Below are positions 19,437-28,802 of a DNA stretch of 64,000 nt, in pieces. The notes beneath the pieces are model-generated. The model was not told the origin of the DNA and did not search any database. It worked only from the letters and a program-made list of their open reading frames with translations. Source of the DNA: Pseudomonas sp. P5_109 (GTDB taxonomy: Bacteria; Pseudomonadota; Gammaproteobacteria; Pseudomonadales; Pseudomonadaceae). The position numbers and the translations under genes are program-made. Within the stretch, counting starts at the first letter, position 1; the number at the start of each line of letters is the position of its first letter. The stretch covers positions 5,717,501 through 5,781,500 of the forward strand of contig NZ_CP125380.1 in NCBI RefSeq assembly GCF_034009455.1. Direction: 5' to 3'.

Positions 19437-20192
19437 ATGAATCTGCCTCCCCGTCAGCAGCAAATCCTCGAACTGGTCCGCGAACGCGGCTATGTCAGCA
19501 TCGAGGAAATGGCCACGTTGTTCGTTGTTACACCGCAGACCATCCGCCGCGACATCAATCAGCTCGCGGAAGCCAATTTGTTGCGTCGCTACCACGGCGG
19601 CGCGGCTTACGACTCCAGCGTTGAAAACACCGCCTACGCCATGCGCGCCGATCAGATGCGCGATGAAAAACAGCGTATCGGCGAAGCCATTGCCGCGCAG
19701 ATTCCCGACCATGCCTCGTTGTTCATCAACATCGGCACGACCACCGAATCCATCGCCCGGGCACTGCTCAACCACAGTCACCTGAAAATCATCACCAACA
19801 ACCTGCATGTGGCTTCGATGCTCAGCGCCAAGGACGACTTCGACGTGCTGCTGACCGGCGGCAACGTGCGCCGCGACGGTGGCGTGGTCGGCCAGGCGAG
19901 CGTCGATTTCATCAACCAGTTCAAAGTCGATTTCGCCCTGGTCGGCATCAGTGGTATCGATGAGGATGGCAGCCTGCTGGACTTCGATTATCAGGAAGTG
20001 CGGGTATCCCAGGCGATCATCGCCAATGCCCGACAAGTGATCCTCGCCGCCGACTCCAGCAAGTTCGGACGCAACGCCATGATTCGCCTGGGGCCGATCA
20101 GCCTGGTCGATTGCCTGGTCACCGATCAGCAGCCGTCCCCGGCGCTGGCGCAGCTGTTGAACCAGCACAAGGTTCGGCTGGAGGTCGTTTAA
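19437..20192 (+). CDS. glpR: DeoR-family glycerol-3-phosphate regulon repressor
   Basis: A 251-aa regulator with an N-terminal DeoR helix-turn-helix ([20 protein letters not shown], then RRDINQLAE) and a C-terminal sugar-phosphate-binding domain carrying the [10 protein letters not shown] loop and [11 protein letters not shown]. Its place between glpK and glpD identifies it as GlpR, which in Pseudomonas represses glp genes until glycerol-3-phosphate binds. Candidate operators are seen upstream of glpF and glpD. Confidence 0.95.
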   Translation: MNLPPRQQQILELVRERGYVSIEEMATLFVVTPQTIRRDINQLAEANLLRRYHGGAAYDSSVENTAYAMRADQMRDEKQRIGEAIAAQIPDHASLFINIGTTTESIARALLNHSHLKIITNNLHVASMLSAKDDFDVLLTGGNVRRDGGVVGQASVDFINQFKVDFALVGISGIDEDGSLLDFDYQEVRVSQAIIANARQVILAADSSKFGRNAMIRLGPISLVDCLVTDQQPSPALAQLLNQHKVRLEVV

Positions 20193-20205
20193 GCACACCG
20201 CTCCC

Positions 20206-20341
20206 CTGTGGCGAGGGGGGCTTGACCCCGTTGGGCTGCGAAGCGGCCCCCAAACCATTCAACCGAGATCATTCAGATTCACTCGGTCAGCTGCAATTGC
20301 GACAGCTTCGCCGTCGAACGGGGGCAAGCCCCCTCGCCACA
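20206..20341. repeat. REPIN, family B (GTGGCGAGGGGGCTTG type)
   Basis: CTGTGGCGAGGGGGGCTTGACCC at the left and the complementary GGGGGCAAGCCCCCTCGCCAC at the right form the ends of a 136-bp element between glpR and glpD. The left unit differs slightly from the family at 23439, 34074 and 43082. Confidence 0.85.
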
Positions 20342-20447
20342 AAAGCAGCCTGCAACCTTTCAATGTTCGTAAATTTTCCTTTACCGGCCCTTCGATGAGT
20401 ATTTTCAATCGAAGCTGACTGGCTGCGCGCGTCTTTATGGGCTAGTA

Positions 20448-20492
20448 TTTTCGCAAATGAACATTAATGTTCGAATTCAAATACAGAACATC
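20448..20492. promoter_or_regulatory. Possible GlpR operator upstream of glpD
   Basis: A perfect 14-bp palindrome, GAACATTAATGTTC (20459-20472), is followed by another GAACAT at 20486-20491. ATGTTCGAA resembles a half of the enterobacterial GlpR operator, and the TTTTCG-N4-TGAA string just before it is shared with the glpF site. The site lies 25-65 nt before the glpD start, within the 322-nt glpR-glpD gap. Confidence 0.58.
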
Positions 20493-20514
20493 AAAGAATT
20501 CCGAGGCCGTGCCG

Positions 20515-22053
20515 ATGCCCACTTCTACCTTGCCTACGCCCCCTCTCGCTGAGGTCTACGATATCGCCGTCATCGGTGGCGGGATCAATGGCGTGGGGAT
20601 CGCAGCGGATGCCGCCGGTCGCGGTCTCTCGGTGTTCCTTTGCGAAAAGGATGACCTGGCCAGCCATACCTCGTCGGCCAGCAGCAAGCTGATCCACGGC
20701 GGCCTGCGTTACCTCGAGCATTACGAATTCCGCCTGGTGCGAGAAGCCCTGGCTGAACGCGAAGTGCTACTGGCCAAGGCTCCGCACATCGTCAAGCAAA
20801 TGCGCTTCGTGTTGCCACACCGCCCGCACCTGCGTCCGGCGTGGATGATTCGCGCCGGTCTGTTTCTCTATGACAACCTGGGCAAGCGCGAGCAACTGCA
20901 AGGTTCGAAAAGCCTGAAGTTCGGCCCCGACAGCGCACTGAAAAGTGAGATCACCAAAGGCTTCGAATACTCCGATTGCTGGGTCGACGACGCGCGCCTG
21001 GTGGTGCTGAACGCCATGGCCGCCCGGGAAAAAGGCGCCCACGTGCACACCCAGACCCGCTGTGTCAGCGCGCGCCGCACCAAGGGCCTGTGGCACCTGC
21101 ACCTGGAGCGCGCCGATGGCAGCCTGTTTTCGATCCGCGCCAAGGCATTGGTGAACGCGGCCGGGCCATGGGTTGCGAAGTTCATTCGTGATGACCTGAA
21201 GATGGAATCGCCATACGGCATCCGCCTGATCCAGGGCAGCCACCTGATCGTGCCAAAATTGTACGAAGGTGAACACGCGCACATCCTGCAAAACGAAGAT
21301 CAGCGCATCGTGTTCACCATTCCGTACCTGAACCGCTTCACCCTGATCGGCACCACCGACCGCGAGTACACTGGCGATCCGGCGAAAGTGGCAATTACCG
21401 ATGGCGAAACCGATTACCTGCTGAACGTGGTCAATGCCCATTTCAAAAAGCAGATCAGCCGCGACGACATCCTGCACAGCTATTCCGGTGTGCGCCCGCT
21501 GTGCAACGACGAATCCGACAACCCGTCGGCCGTGACCCGCGACTACACCCTGGCACTGTCTGGCACTGGCGAAGAAGCGCCGTTGCTCTCGGTATTCGGC
21601 GGCAAGCTCACCACCTATCGCAAACTGGCTGAGTCGGCGCTGGCGCAACTGGCACCGTATTTCAAGCACATCCAGCCGAGCTGGACCGCCAACGCCACCT
21701 TGCCCGGCGGTGAGGACATGACCACTCCACAAGCCTTGAGCTCGCGTATCCGCGACAAGTTCGACTGGGTGCCAAGCGAGATCGCTCGCCGCTGGGCTAC
21801 CAGCTATGGCAGCCGTACCTGGCGCATGCTCGAAGGCGTACAAGACCTCAGCGATCTGGGCGAGCACATCGGCGGCGGTCTCTACACCCGTGAGGTCGAC
21901 TATCTGTGCAGCGAAGAATGGGCAACCAGCGCCCACGACATCCTCTGGCGCCGCAGCAAGCTTGGCTTGTTCACAACGGTGGCCGAACAGGAAAAGCTCA
22001 AGGACTACCTGAACCAGGTCGAACAGAACCGCAGCAAGATCGAAGCCGCCTGA
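20515..22053 (+). CDS. glpD: Aerobic glycerol-3-phosphate dehydrogenase
   Basis: A 512-aa FAD-dependent membrane-associated dehydrogenase that oxidises glycerol-3-phosphate to DHAP and feeds the quinone pool. The FAD-binding Rossmann motif is IAVIGGGINGVGIAADAAGRG, followed by SSKLIHGGLRYLE; the C-terminal domain holds FGGKLTTYRKLAE. I use ATG 20515 (MPTSTLPTPPL) rather than the upstream codon at 20467, which overlaps the putative operator. The gene has its own promoter region. Confidence 0.97.
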   Translation: MPTSTLPTPPLAEVYDIAVIGGGINGVGIAADAAGRGLSVFLCEKDDLASHTSSASSKLIHGGLRYLEHYEFRLVREALAEREVLLAKAPHIVKQMRFVLPHRPHLRPAWMIRAGLFLYDNLGKREQLQGSKSLKFGPDSALKSEITKGFEYSDCWVDDARLVVLNAMAAREKGAHVHTQTRCVSARRTKGLWHLHLERADGSLFSIRAKALVNAAGPWVAKFIRDDLKMESPYGIRLIQGSHLIVPKLYEGEHAHILQNEDQRIVFTIPYLNRFTLIGTTDREYTGDPAKVAITDGETDYLLNVVNAHFKKQISRDDILHSYSGVRPLCNDESDNPSAVTRDYTLALSGTGEEAPLLSVFGGKLTTYRKLAESALAQLAPYFKHIQPSWTANATLPGGEDMTTPQALSSRIRDKFDWVPSEIARRWATSYGSRTWRMLEGVQDLSDLGEHIGGGLYTREVDYLCSEEWATSAHDILWRRSKLGLFTTVAEQEKLKDYLNQVEQNRSKIEAA

Positions 22054-22071
22054 TCGGTCGCTGGCATAAAC

Positions 22072-22108
22072 AAAAGCCCCTGAGTCGCGCGATTCAGGGG
22101 CTTTTTCG
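22072..22108. terminator. Terminator between glpD and the OYE gene
   Basis: AAAAGCCCCTGA pairs with TCAGGGGCTTTT around a ten-base loop. Flanking A and T runs allow use from both convergent genes. Confidence 0.92.
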
Positions 22109-22120
22109 TATCGATGGAAT

Positions 22121-23227
22121 TCAGTCGCGCAAATCCGACTCGTGAATGGGCTGCTCGCGGTGAGTCGCCCGCTGGTACTGCGCCGGCCACACGGCCTTGT
22201 GTCCGCCCAGATCGTCATCGGCATGCAACGCCCAGTACGGATCACGCAACAACTCACGGGCCAGGAAGATGATGTCCGCCTGACAGGTGCGCAAGATGTG
22301 CTCGGCCTGGGCCGGCTCGGTGATCATGCCCACCGTGCCGGTGGCCATGCCCGACTCCTTGCGCACGCGTTCGGCGAAGCGGGTCTGATAGCCAGGGCCT
22401 GTGGGAATCTCGGCATTCACCGCCGTCCCGCCCGACGAAACGTCGATCAGGTCCGCCCCCAGGTTTTTCAGACGACGCGCCAGCTCCACGGTTTCATCGG
22501 GGTTCCAGCCGTCTTCCACCCAGTCGGTGGCCGAGACCCGGACAAACACCGGCAACTCCTCAGGCCAGACCGCACGCACCGCTTCGGTAACCTGCAGCAC
22601 CAGCCGGATGCGATTTTCGAACGAACCGCCATATTGATCGCGCCGCTGATTGCTCAGCGGCGACAGGAACTGATGCAGCAGGTAACCATGGGCCGCGTGC
22701 ACTTCGACCACCTTGAAACCGGCCGTCAGGGAGCGCTTTGCCGCATCGACAAAGGCCAGGATCACATTGGCGATCTCGCCTTCATCCAATTGTCTGGGTT
22801 GGGTGTGCTGCGGGTCGAACGCAATCGGCGAAGGTCCGACCGGCAACCAGCCGCCCTCGTCGGGTTTGACGCTGCCATGCTTGCCGAGCCAAGGCCGGTA
22901 GGTACTGGCCTTGCGCCCGGCATGGGCCAGTTGAATGCCAGCAACGGCCCCCTGGGCGGTGATGAAACGGGTGATGCGTTGCAGAGGTTCGATTTGCTCG
23001 TCATTCCACAGACCAAGGTCCTGAGCGGTGATACGCCCGTCGGCGGTGACCGCCGTGGCTTCGGTAAACACCAGCCCGGCGCCGCCGACAGCGCGGCTGC
23101 CGAGGTGGACCAGGTGCCAGTCATTGGCCAGGCCATCGGCACTGGAATACTGGCACATCGGTGATACCGCGATGCGGTTGGGCAGGGTCAATTGGCGAAG
23201 GGTAAAGGGTTCAAGCAGCAGACTCAT
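22121..23227 (-). CDS. Old Yellow Enzyme family NADH:flavin oxidoreductase, XenA/YqjM-like
   Basis: A 368-aa FMN-dependent TIM-barrel ene-reductase. The N-terminal PNRIAVSPMCQYSS includes the Cys that tunes the flavin in the XenA/YqjM subclass. IQLAHAGRKAS and EVHAAHGYLLHQFLSPLSN give substrate and flavin contacts, and IIFLARELLRDPYW closes the barrel. Such enzymes reduce activated alkenes and nitro compounds; the physiological substrate is unknown. Same position as P. aeruginosa PA3723, near yaeQ and recJ. Confidence 0.92.
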   Translation of the reverse strand: MSLLLEPFTLRQLTLPNRIAVSPMCQYSSADGLANDWHLVHLGSRAVGGAGLVFTEATAVTADGRITAQDLGLWNDEQIEPLQRITRFITAQGAVAGIQLAHAGRKASTYRPWLGKHGSVKPDEGGWLPVGPSPIAFDPQHTQPRQLDEGEIANVILAFVDAAKRSLTAGFKVVEVHAAHGYLLHQFLSPLSNQRRDQYGGSFENRIRLVLQVTEAVRAVWPEELPVFVRVSATDWVEDGWNPDETVELARRLKNLGADLIDVSSGGTAVNAEIPTGPGYQTRFAERVRKESGMATGTVGMITEPAQAEHILRTCQADIIFLARELLRDPYWALHADDDLGGHKAVWPAQYQRATHREQPIHESDLRD

Positions 23228-23438
23228 GGGGCACCTCTCGAATCAGTGGGCAGGCTCCAGGTTCTGTTTGAATAGTCGACGAGTGACAGGAAAAAGGTAC
23301 AGCACCCGCCCCCGCGGGCAAAAAATTCGACAAGACGTCACAAGGCCAAAATCAAGCAGTGCTTAGAGCCTAGTCGACATCGGGGGATCAGGGAGGGTTC
23401 AAGAATTGAAACACCTCAATAGCAGGTAAATCGAGGTT

Positions 23439-23586
23439 CTGTGGCGAGGGGGCTTGCCCCCGTTCGGCTGCGCAGCAGCCGCAAATTGATTCGGCACGGT
23501 TTATCTTGCCGAATTCGATAGCAGATTTGGGGCCGCTTCGCAGCCCAACGGGGCGGTGCGGCGATCCGACAAGCCCCCTCGCCACA
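23439..23586. repeat. REPIN, family B
   Basis: CTGTGGCGAGGGGGCTTGCCCC at the left is mirrored by AAGCCCCCTCGCCACA at the right in a 148-bp element with internal GGCTGCGCAGCAGCC. It occupies most of the 380-nt gap 23228-23607; the remainder is the OYE promoter region. Confidence 0.86.
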
Positions 23587-23607
23587 AAAGCAAGGCAGTG
23601 ATCCGAC

Positions 23608-25317
23608 TTATCGCGGTTCGATGTGGGCAATCATCAGTTGCACAGTCTCGTTGCCACGAAACTCGTTGAGGTCGAGTTTGTAGGCCAGTTCCACCCACTT
23701 GATGGTCGGATTCGGCCAGATGTCGCGGTCGATCCCGAAGGCGATGCCGTCGAGCTTCACCGAACCACATTCACTTTTCAGCACGACTTTAAGGTGCCGT
23801 TCGCCCACGACCCGCTGTTCGACCAACTGGAACACCCCATGAAACAACGGCTCCGGGAAATGCTGCCCCCAAGGGCCGGCATGCCGCAGGGCGCGGGCCA
23901 GTTCCAGGTGGAATTCTTCCACAGCCAGGGTGCCGTCCGACAACAGGCGGCCCGTCAGGTCTTCTTCGCGCAGCTGCCGGCGCACTTCAGCGTCAAAGGC
24001 TTCGGCGAACAAGGGGAAATTCGCTTCCGGCAACGTCAGCCCGGCCGCCATCGCGTGGCCGCCGTACTTGGTGATCAGATTCGGATGCTGCGCCGCCACC
24101 ACGCTCAGGGCATCGCGGATGTGAAAACCCTGGACCGAACGCCCCGAGCCCTTGAGCAGGCCATCTCCTGCATCGGCAAAGGCGATGGTCGGGCGGAAGT
24201 AGCGCTCTTTCATCCGCGACGCGAGGATACCAATGACACCCTGGTGCCACTCGGGATCGAACAGGCACAAGCCGAACGGCATCGACTCCACTGGCAAATC
24301 CTTGAGCTGCGCCAGCGCTTCACGCTGCATGCCCTGCTCGATGGACTTGCGATCCTGGTTCATGCCGTCCAATTGAGCAGCCATTTCACGAGCCAGGCCT
24401 GCGTCTTCGGTCAGCAGGCATTCGATGCCCAGGCTCATGTCATCCAGGCGTCCTGCCGCGTTCAGTCGCGGGCCGACAATGAACCCCAGGTCGGTGGAAG
24501 TGATGCGCGCATGGTCACGCTTGGCCACTTCGAGGATCGCCTTGATCCCCGGCCGTGCACGCCCGGCGCGAATCCGCTCGAGGCCCTGATGCACCAGGAT
24601 CCGGTTGTTGGCATCCAGCGGCACCACGTCGGCCACGCTGCCCAGGGCCACCAGATCGAGCAGTTCGCCGATATTCGGCTGCGGCTTGCTGGTGTACCAG
24701 CCGAGCTCGCGCAACCGCGCACGCAGGGCCATCAGCACATAAAAAATCACCCCGACACCGGCCAGCGCCTTGCTCGGAAATTCGCAACCCGGCTGGTTCG
24801 GGTTGACGATGGCATCAGCCAAGGGCAGTTCGTCACCGGGCAAGTGGTGATCGGTTACCAGCACCTTGAGCCCGGCCTTTTTCGCCGCTGCCACGCCTTC
24901 GACGCTGGAGATGCCATTGTCGACGGTGATCAGCAAATGCGGCTGACGCTCCAGCGCCACCGCGACGATCTCCGGTGTCAGGCCGTAGCCGTAATCGAAA
25001 CGGTTCGGCACCAGGTAATCGACATGCGCCGCCCCCAGCAAACGCAGGCCCAGCGTGCCCACGGTACTGGCTGTCGCGCCGTCGGCATCGAAGTCGCCGA
25101 CGATCAGAATGCGCTGGCGCTGTTCGAGCGCCGTCAGCAGCAGATCCACGGCGGCATCGATGCCCTTGAGTTGCTGGAACGGAATCAACCGCGCCAGGCT
25201 CTTGTCCAGTTCCGCCTCCGATTGCACGCCCCGCGCTGCGTACAAGCGGGTCAACAGCGGTGGAATATCACCGAGGAATGGCAGGGTGTCGGGCAGCAAG
25301 CGAGGTTCGATGCGCAT
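23608..25317 (-). CDS. recJ: Single-strand-specific DNA exonuclease RecJ
   Basis: A 569-aa 5'-3' ssDNA exonuclease of recombination and mismatch repair. DHH-superfamily motifs are in order: VGDFDADGATAS (motif I), then VTDHHLPGDELP (DHH motif III) and VNPNQP, with the DHHA1 region GSGRSVQGFHIRDAL and KYGGHAMAAGLT. I start at ATG 25317 (MRIEPRLLPDT); an upstream in-frame codon adds eight residues. yaeQ lies just upstream on the same strand. Confidence 0.97.
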   Translation of the reverse strand: MRIEPRLLPDTLPFLGDIPPLLTRLYAARGVQSEAELDKSLARLIPFQQLKGIDAAVDLLLTALEQRQRILIVGDFDADGATASTVGTLGLRLLGAAHVDYLVPNRFDYGYGLTPEIVAVALERQPHLLITVDNGISSVEGVAAAKKAGLKVLVTDHHLPGDELPLADAIVNPNQPGCEFPSKALAGVGVIFYVLMALRARLRELGWYTSKPQPNIGELLDLVALGSVADVVPLDANNRILVHQGLERIRAGRARPGIKAILEVAKRDHARITSTDLGFIVGPRLNAAGRLDDMSLGIECLLTEDAGLAREMAAQLDGMNQDRKSIEQGMQREALAQLKDLPVESMPFGLCLFDPEWHQGVIGILASRMKERYFRPTIAFADAGDGLLKGSGRSVQGFHIRDALSVVAAQHPNLITKYGGHAMAAGLTLPEANFPLFAEAFDAEVRRQLREEDLTGRLLSDGTLAVEEFHLELARALRHAGPWGQHFPEPLFHGVFQLVEQRVVGERHLKVVLKSECGSVKLDGIAFGIDRDIWPNPTIKWVELAYKLDLNEFRGNETVQLMIAHIEPR

Positions 25318-25383
25318 GGGGTGACAGGAGCTTCTCTTCAATACGTAGGATAAAACCGGGTGACGCAGTGCAGTGACGAAAAA

Positions 25384-25926
25384 TCAGCCGCGTTCACCGG
25401 CCAGCCACTGCAACTGGACTTCGTGCTGACCACGGTCGTCGGTAACGAAGATCGTCCCTTCGCTGATCATCACGTCCCACTTGATGACGCGGGGCATGTC
25501 TTTGGCCAGGGTTTCCAGGACTTCCTGAGGCACGGCAGCGATGTTGACGTTCTTCAGGTTTTTCACCGCCGGCACCACCTTGCCTTCCCACACGCGCAGG
25601 CTGCCGTAGGCCAAAAGGCTGGTGCGCTCGGTACGGCGCGAACACCAGGTCAGGCGCTCGGCATCGGGCTGGCCGACTTCGATCCAGTGCAGGACGCGGT
25701 CATCCAGGCTTTTTTCCCACAAGGCCGGTTCATCCACTTCCGACAGACCACGGCCAAAGGACAGCTGCTCGTTGTACCAGAGGGCGTAGGCCAGCAGGCG
25801 CACGGTCATGCGCTCTTCGGTTTCCGAAGGGTGACGGGCGATGGTCTGCTTCACGCTCTCATAGACACTGCGGTCGAGGTCGGTGAGGTTCAGTTCAAAC
25901 TTGTAGGTCGTGGACGGCTGGGCCAT
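25384..25926 (-). CDS. yaeQ: YaeQ-family protein
   Basis: A 180-aa protein starting MAQPSTTYKFELNLTDLDR, with family stretches RLLAYALWYNEQLSFGRGLS and LLHWIEVGQP-type sequence (here VLHWIEVGQP). The fold is related to PD-(D/E)xK nucleases. The E. coli homologue was described as suppressing loss of RfaH, but its biochemical role is unclear. I prefer ATG 25926 over an upstream codon at 25986. It is 66 nt upstream of recJ on the same strand. Confidence 0.92.
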   Translation of the reverse strand: MAQPSTTYKFELNLTDLDRSVYESVKQTIARHPSETEERMTVRLLAYALWYNEQLSFGRGLSEVDEPALWEKSLDDRVLHWIEVGQPDAERLTWCSRRTERTSLLAYGSLRVWEGKVVPAVKNLKNVNIAAVPQEVLETLAKDMPRVIKWDVMISEGTIFVTDDRGQHEVQLQWLAGERG

Positions 25927-26073
25927 GAACGGGCTTCTTGATACGAGGAAAGGCGGCAAGTCTAACCGATGCGACGGGCAATCCACGAATTGAAGGTGAT
26001 CAACCTCAAGCGCCTGACAGTCGGCTATGTTAAAACGCTGTATTCGCTCAACCCTTGTCCTACAGGATCCCGC

Positions 26074-27273
26074 ATGCCGTTCACCGCCAAACCGCTTTCC
26101 GGTCTGAAAGTCATCGAATTGGGTACCTTGATTGCCGGCCCGTTTGCTTCACGCATTTGCGCCGAGTTCGGCGCCGACGTGATCAAGGTCGAGTCCCCGG
26201 ACGGCGGCGATCCGTTGCGCAAGTGGCGCAAACTGTATGAAGGCACTTCGTTGTGGTGGTTCGTCCAGGCGCGCAACAAAAAATCCCTGACCCTCAATCT
26301 CAAGCACCCCGAAGGCCAGGCGATTCTGAAACAACTGCTGAGCGAAGCAGACATTCTGATCGAGAACTTTCGTCCCGGTGTCCTGGAAAAACTCGGCCTG
26401 GGCTGGGACGTCCTGCACGCCTTGAACCCGAAACTGGTCATGGTGCGGCTGTCGGGATTCGGCCAGACCGGCCCGATGAAAGATCAGCCCGGCTTTGGCG
26501 CGGTTGGCGAGTCCATGGGGGGCCTGCGCTACATCACCGGTTTCGAGGATCGGCCACCGGTGCGCACTGGCATTTCCATCGGCGACTCGATTGCCGCGCT
26601 CTGGGGCGTGATCGGCGCGTTGATGGCCCTGCGTCATCGCGAGGTCAACGGCGGCCAGGGGCAAGTGGTGGACGTGGCGCTGTATGAAGCCATCTTCGCC
26701 ATGATGGAAAGCATGGTCCCCGAGTTCGACGTGTTCGGCTTCATCCGCGAACGCACGGGCAACATCATGCCGGGCATCACCCCGTCCTCGATCCATACCA
26801 GTGCCGACGGCAAACACGTGCAGATCGGCGCCAATGGCGATGCGATTTTCAAACGCTTCATGCTGATCATTGGCCGGGAAGACCTGGCGAACGACCCGCA
26901 GCTTGCCAGCAACGATGGCCGCGATGCCCGACGCGACGAAATTTATGGCGTCATCGATCGCTGGGTCAACTCGTTGCCGCTGGACACCGTACTGGCGCAA
27001 CTCAATCAGGCCGACGTGCCGGCCAGCCGGATCTTCAGCGCCGAAGACATGTTCAATGACCCCCAGTACCTGGCGCGGGAAATGTTCCTGCAAGCCAAGC
27101 TGCCGGACGGCAAAGACTTCAAGATGCCAGGCATTGTGCCGAAACTCTCTGAGACACCCGGTGAATGTGAATGGGTCGGGCCTCAACTGGGTGAGCACAA
27201 CGCACAGGTACTCCAGGAACTTGGCTATGACGCGTCGCGGATCGCACAGTTGCGCAAAGACGGAGCCATCTGA
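26074..27273 (+). CDS. CaiB/BaiF-type class III CoA transferase
   Basis: The 399-aa protein opens with PLSGLKVIELGTLIAGPFAS and carries the family stretches GADVIKVESPDGGDP, ARNKKSLTLNLKHPEGQ and ADILIENFRPGVLEKLGLGW. These define family III CoA transferases, which swap CoA between acyl-CoA esters and free acids. The substrate cannot be read from sequence, and no dehydrogenase or hydratase lies beside it. I use ATG 26074 (MPFTAKPLSGL) rather than the upstream extension. Confidence 0.93.
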   Translation: MPFTAKPLSGLKVIELGTLIAGPFASRICAEFGADVIKVESPDGGDPLRKWRKLYEGTSLWWFVQARNKKSLTLNLKHPEGQAILKQLLSEADILIENFRPGVLEKLGLGWDVLHALNPKLVMVRLSGFGQTGPMKDQPGFGAVGESMGGLRYITGFEDRPPVRTGISIGDSIAALWGVIGALMALRHREVNGGQGQVVDVALYEAIFAMMESMVPEFDVFGFIRERTGNIMPGITPSSIHTSADGKHVQIGANGDAIFKRFMLIIGREDLANDPQLASNDGRDARRDEIYGVIDRWVNSLPLDTVLAQLNQADVPASRIFSAEDMFNDPQYLAREMFLQAKLPDGKDFKMPGIVPKLSETPGECEWVGPQLGEHNAQVLQELGYDASRIAQLRKDGAI

Positions 27274-27325
27274 TCTGAGGCGCCCACCTCGACGCTACCC
27301 GTCGCGCGACGGGTGGCTGCCGTGC

Positions 27326-28183
27326 ATGCTGGCGATTTTACTCTTGCTCCTCGAACCGATCCCGTCAGCCCTGGCGCAACCCAAGGAAAACCTGATCTGG
27401 CTCAAGCGCGACCTGCCGCCGCTGACGATCTTCGACGGGCCGAAAAAAGGCCAGGGCGTCATCGATCAACTACTTCCACTCTTGATAGCCGGCATGCCGC
27501 AGTACCAGCACAGCGTGATGAGGGTCAATCGCGCACGTGGGCTGCAAATGCTCCACGAACCGTCTCTCGTCTGCGACGCTGCGCTGAACTGGAGCAAGGA
27601 ACGGGAACAATGGATCGCCTTTTCCATTCCGGTCTTTCGCGCCATGAGCAATGGCCTGGCCGTGCGGCGCGCTGACCAGAAAGTGCTGGCTCCCTTCATC
27701 AAGGATGGCGAAGTGGACCTGGCAGCGCTGCTCGCCAGCGGCCGCGAAAAACTGGGCGTTATTGCCGAGCGCAATTACGGCGAATACCTCGATGGGCTGC
27801 TCAAGCAAGCGCCAGTCGATGCACTGACGCCTCATTACGGCAACGACGCCTTGGGCAGCCTGCTGCAAATGCAGCGCCTGGGACGCTTGCGCCTGCTGTT
27901 GGGCTATCGCCCGGAAATTCGCTACCAGGCTTCATTGCAAGGCATCGCCGAGGATGAACTGCAGTTCTATCCAATCAGTGGCACGGGCAAATACCTGTCC
28001 GGTTACATCGGTTGCACCGACACGCCAAAGGGCCGCCAGGCCATTGTCGAAATCAACCAGGTGCTGCGCACCCTTCCCCGCGAACGCCTTGATGAGGCCT
28101 ACGCCGCCTGGCTGGACCCCGAAAGTCGCAGCGATTACCTGAAAGACACCAAGGCGTTTTTCGACAATCTGGCGCAGCCATGA
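27326..28183 (+). CDS. Periplasmic TIGR02285-like protein
   Basis: About 285 aa with a signal peptide (MLAILLLLLEPIPSALAQ). The solute-binding-like domain that follows has LIWLKRDLPPLTIFDGPKKGQG near the N-terminus and LGVIAERNYGEYLDG in the middle, as in the TIGR02285 family of extracellular binding-protein-like proteins. The ligand and role are unknown. The start is uncertain: ATG 27326 has only a weak GGGTGG upstream, but it gives the signal peptide. The gene begins 52 nt after the CoA transferase and may be co-transcribed. Confidence 0.75.
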   Translation: MLAILLLLLEPIPSALAQPKENLIWLKRDLPPLTIFDGPKKGQGVIDQLLPLLIAGMPQYQHSVMRVNRARGLQMLHEPSLVCDAALNWSKEREQWIAFSIPVFRAMSNGLAVRRADQKVLAPFIKDGEVDLAALLASGREKLGVIAERNYGEYLDGLLKQAPVDALTPHYGNDALGSLLQMQRLGRLRLLLGYRPEIRYQASLQGIAEDELQFYPISGTGKYLSGYIGCTDTPKGRQAIVEINQVLRTLPRERLDEAYAAWLDPESRSDYLKDTKAFFDNLAQP

Positions 28184-28202
28184 AAAATCCCGGGCAAAAA
28201 GA

Positions 28203-28234
28203 AACCCCAAGAAGTGGGGAGACGACTCGGGGTT
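28203..28234. terminator. Possible terminator between convergent genes
   Basis: AACCCC at 28203 and GGGGTT at 28229 form an inverted repeat. An alternative pairing uses the internal GTGGGG. There is no good T-run, so termination is not certain. Confidence 0.4.
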
Positions 28235-28353
28235 AAACGTGGCCTGCTTAGAGACCAGTAGCAGCAAGCTACAAGCACCGGAGCACAATGCTTGATCCTG
28301 CTGTTACAAAGTCTGACCGACCTGGGCGCGGGAAGGTTCCCACAAAAAACCGT

Positions 28354-28641
28354 TCAATTGCGGCTGGACAGAAGCTTGTCCTGTGCCGCATTACGCAATG
28401 CCGCGATGACACAAGGCTCAAGGCGTCCTTCGGCGATCAGCACGTCGCGGTGCAAACCGTCGACCACATCCGTCAGCAGGCGCTTGTCATTCAACTGGGC
28501 CTGATTGAACTCGCGCTCGACCACCGTCGCACCGATAGCATTCTTCAGGGTCACCCGGCATTCGCCACGAATGCCTGACGGGGTCAACGTAACCTGATAC
28601 GGGCTCAGCGCTTCACCGAGCAACAGACTGATACTTTCCAT
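28354..28641 (-). CDS. DUF3509-like small protein (95 aa)
   Basis: The protein starts MESISLLLGEALSPYQVTL and has a GECRVTLKN segment and a C-terminal region (VDGLHRDVLIAEGRLEPCVI). I recognise this as the Pseudomonas-restricted DUF3509 family, small cytoplasmic proteins of unknown function. The start is ATG 28641, as an upstream in-frame codon would add four residues. It stands alone, downstream of the truncated sensor-like gene and on the same strand. Confidence 0.75.
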   Translation of the reverse strand: MESISLLLGEALSPYQVTLTPSGIRGECRVTLKNAIGATVVEREFNQAQLNDKRLLTDVVDGLHRDVLIAEGRLEPCVIAALRNAAQDKLLSSRN

Positions 28642-28802
28642 CCCGATCACCACTCAATAGTCTGAAAACAACGTGCCTGGGGCATGCCTACAACAAATGA
28701 CCGCTGGCCCGAGAAGAAAGTTCTGGATACTGACCGCAGGCGAACCTGCAGCCCAGTCAAGAGAGCATGCACGGCGAACATGACAGAGAAAAAACGCAAC
28801 CA

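Noticed and set aside
23623..25353. 576-aa open frame on the plus strand opposite recJ
   Set aside because: recJ has all DHH motifs in order; the plus-strand frame has low-complexity His/Gln/Arg composition typical of an antisense shadow.
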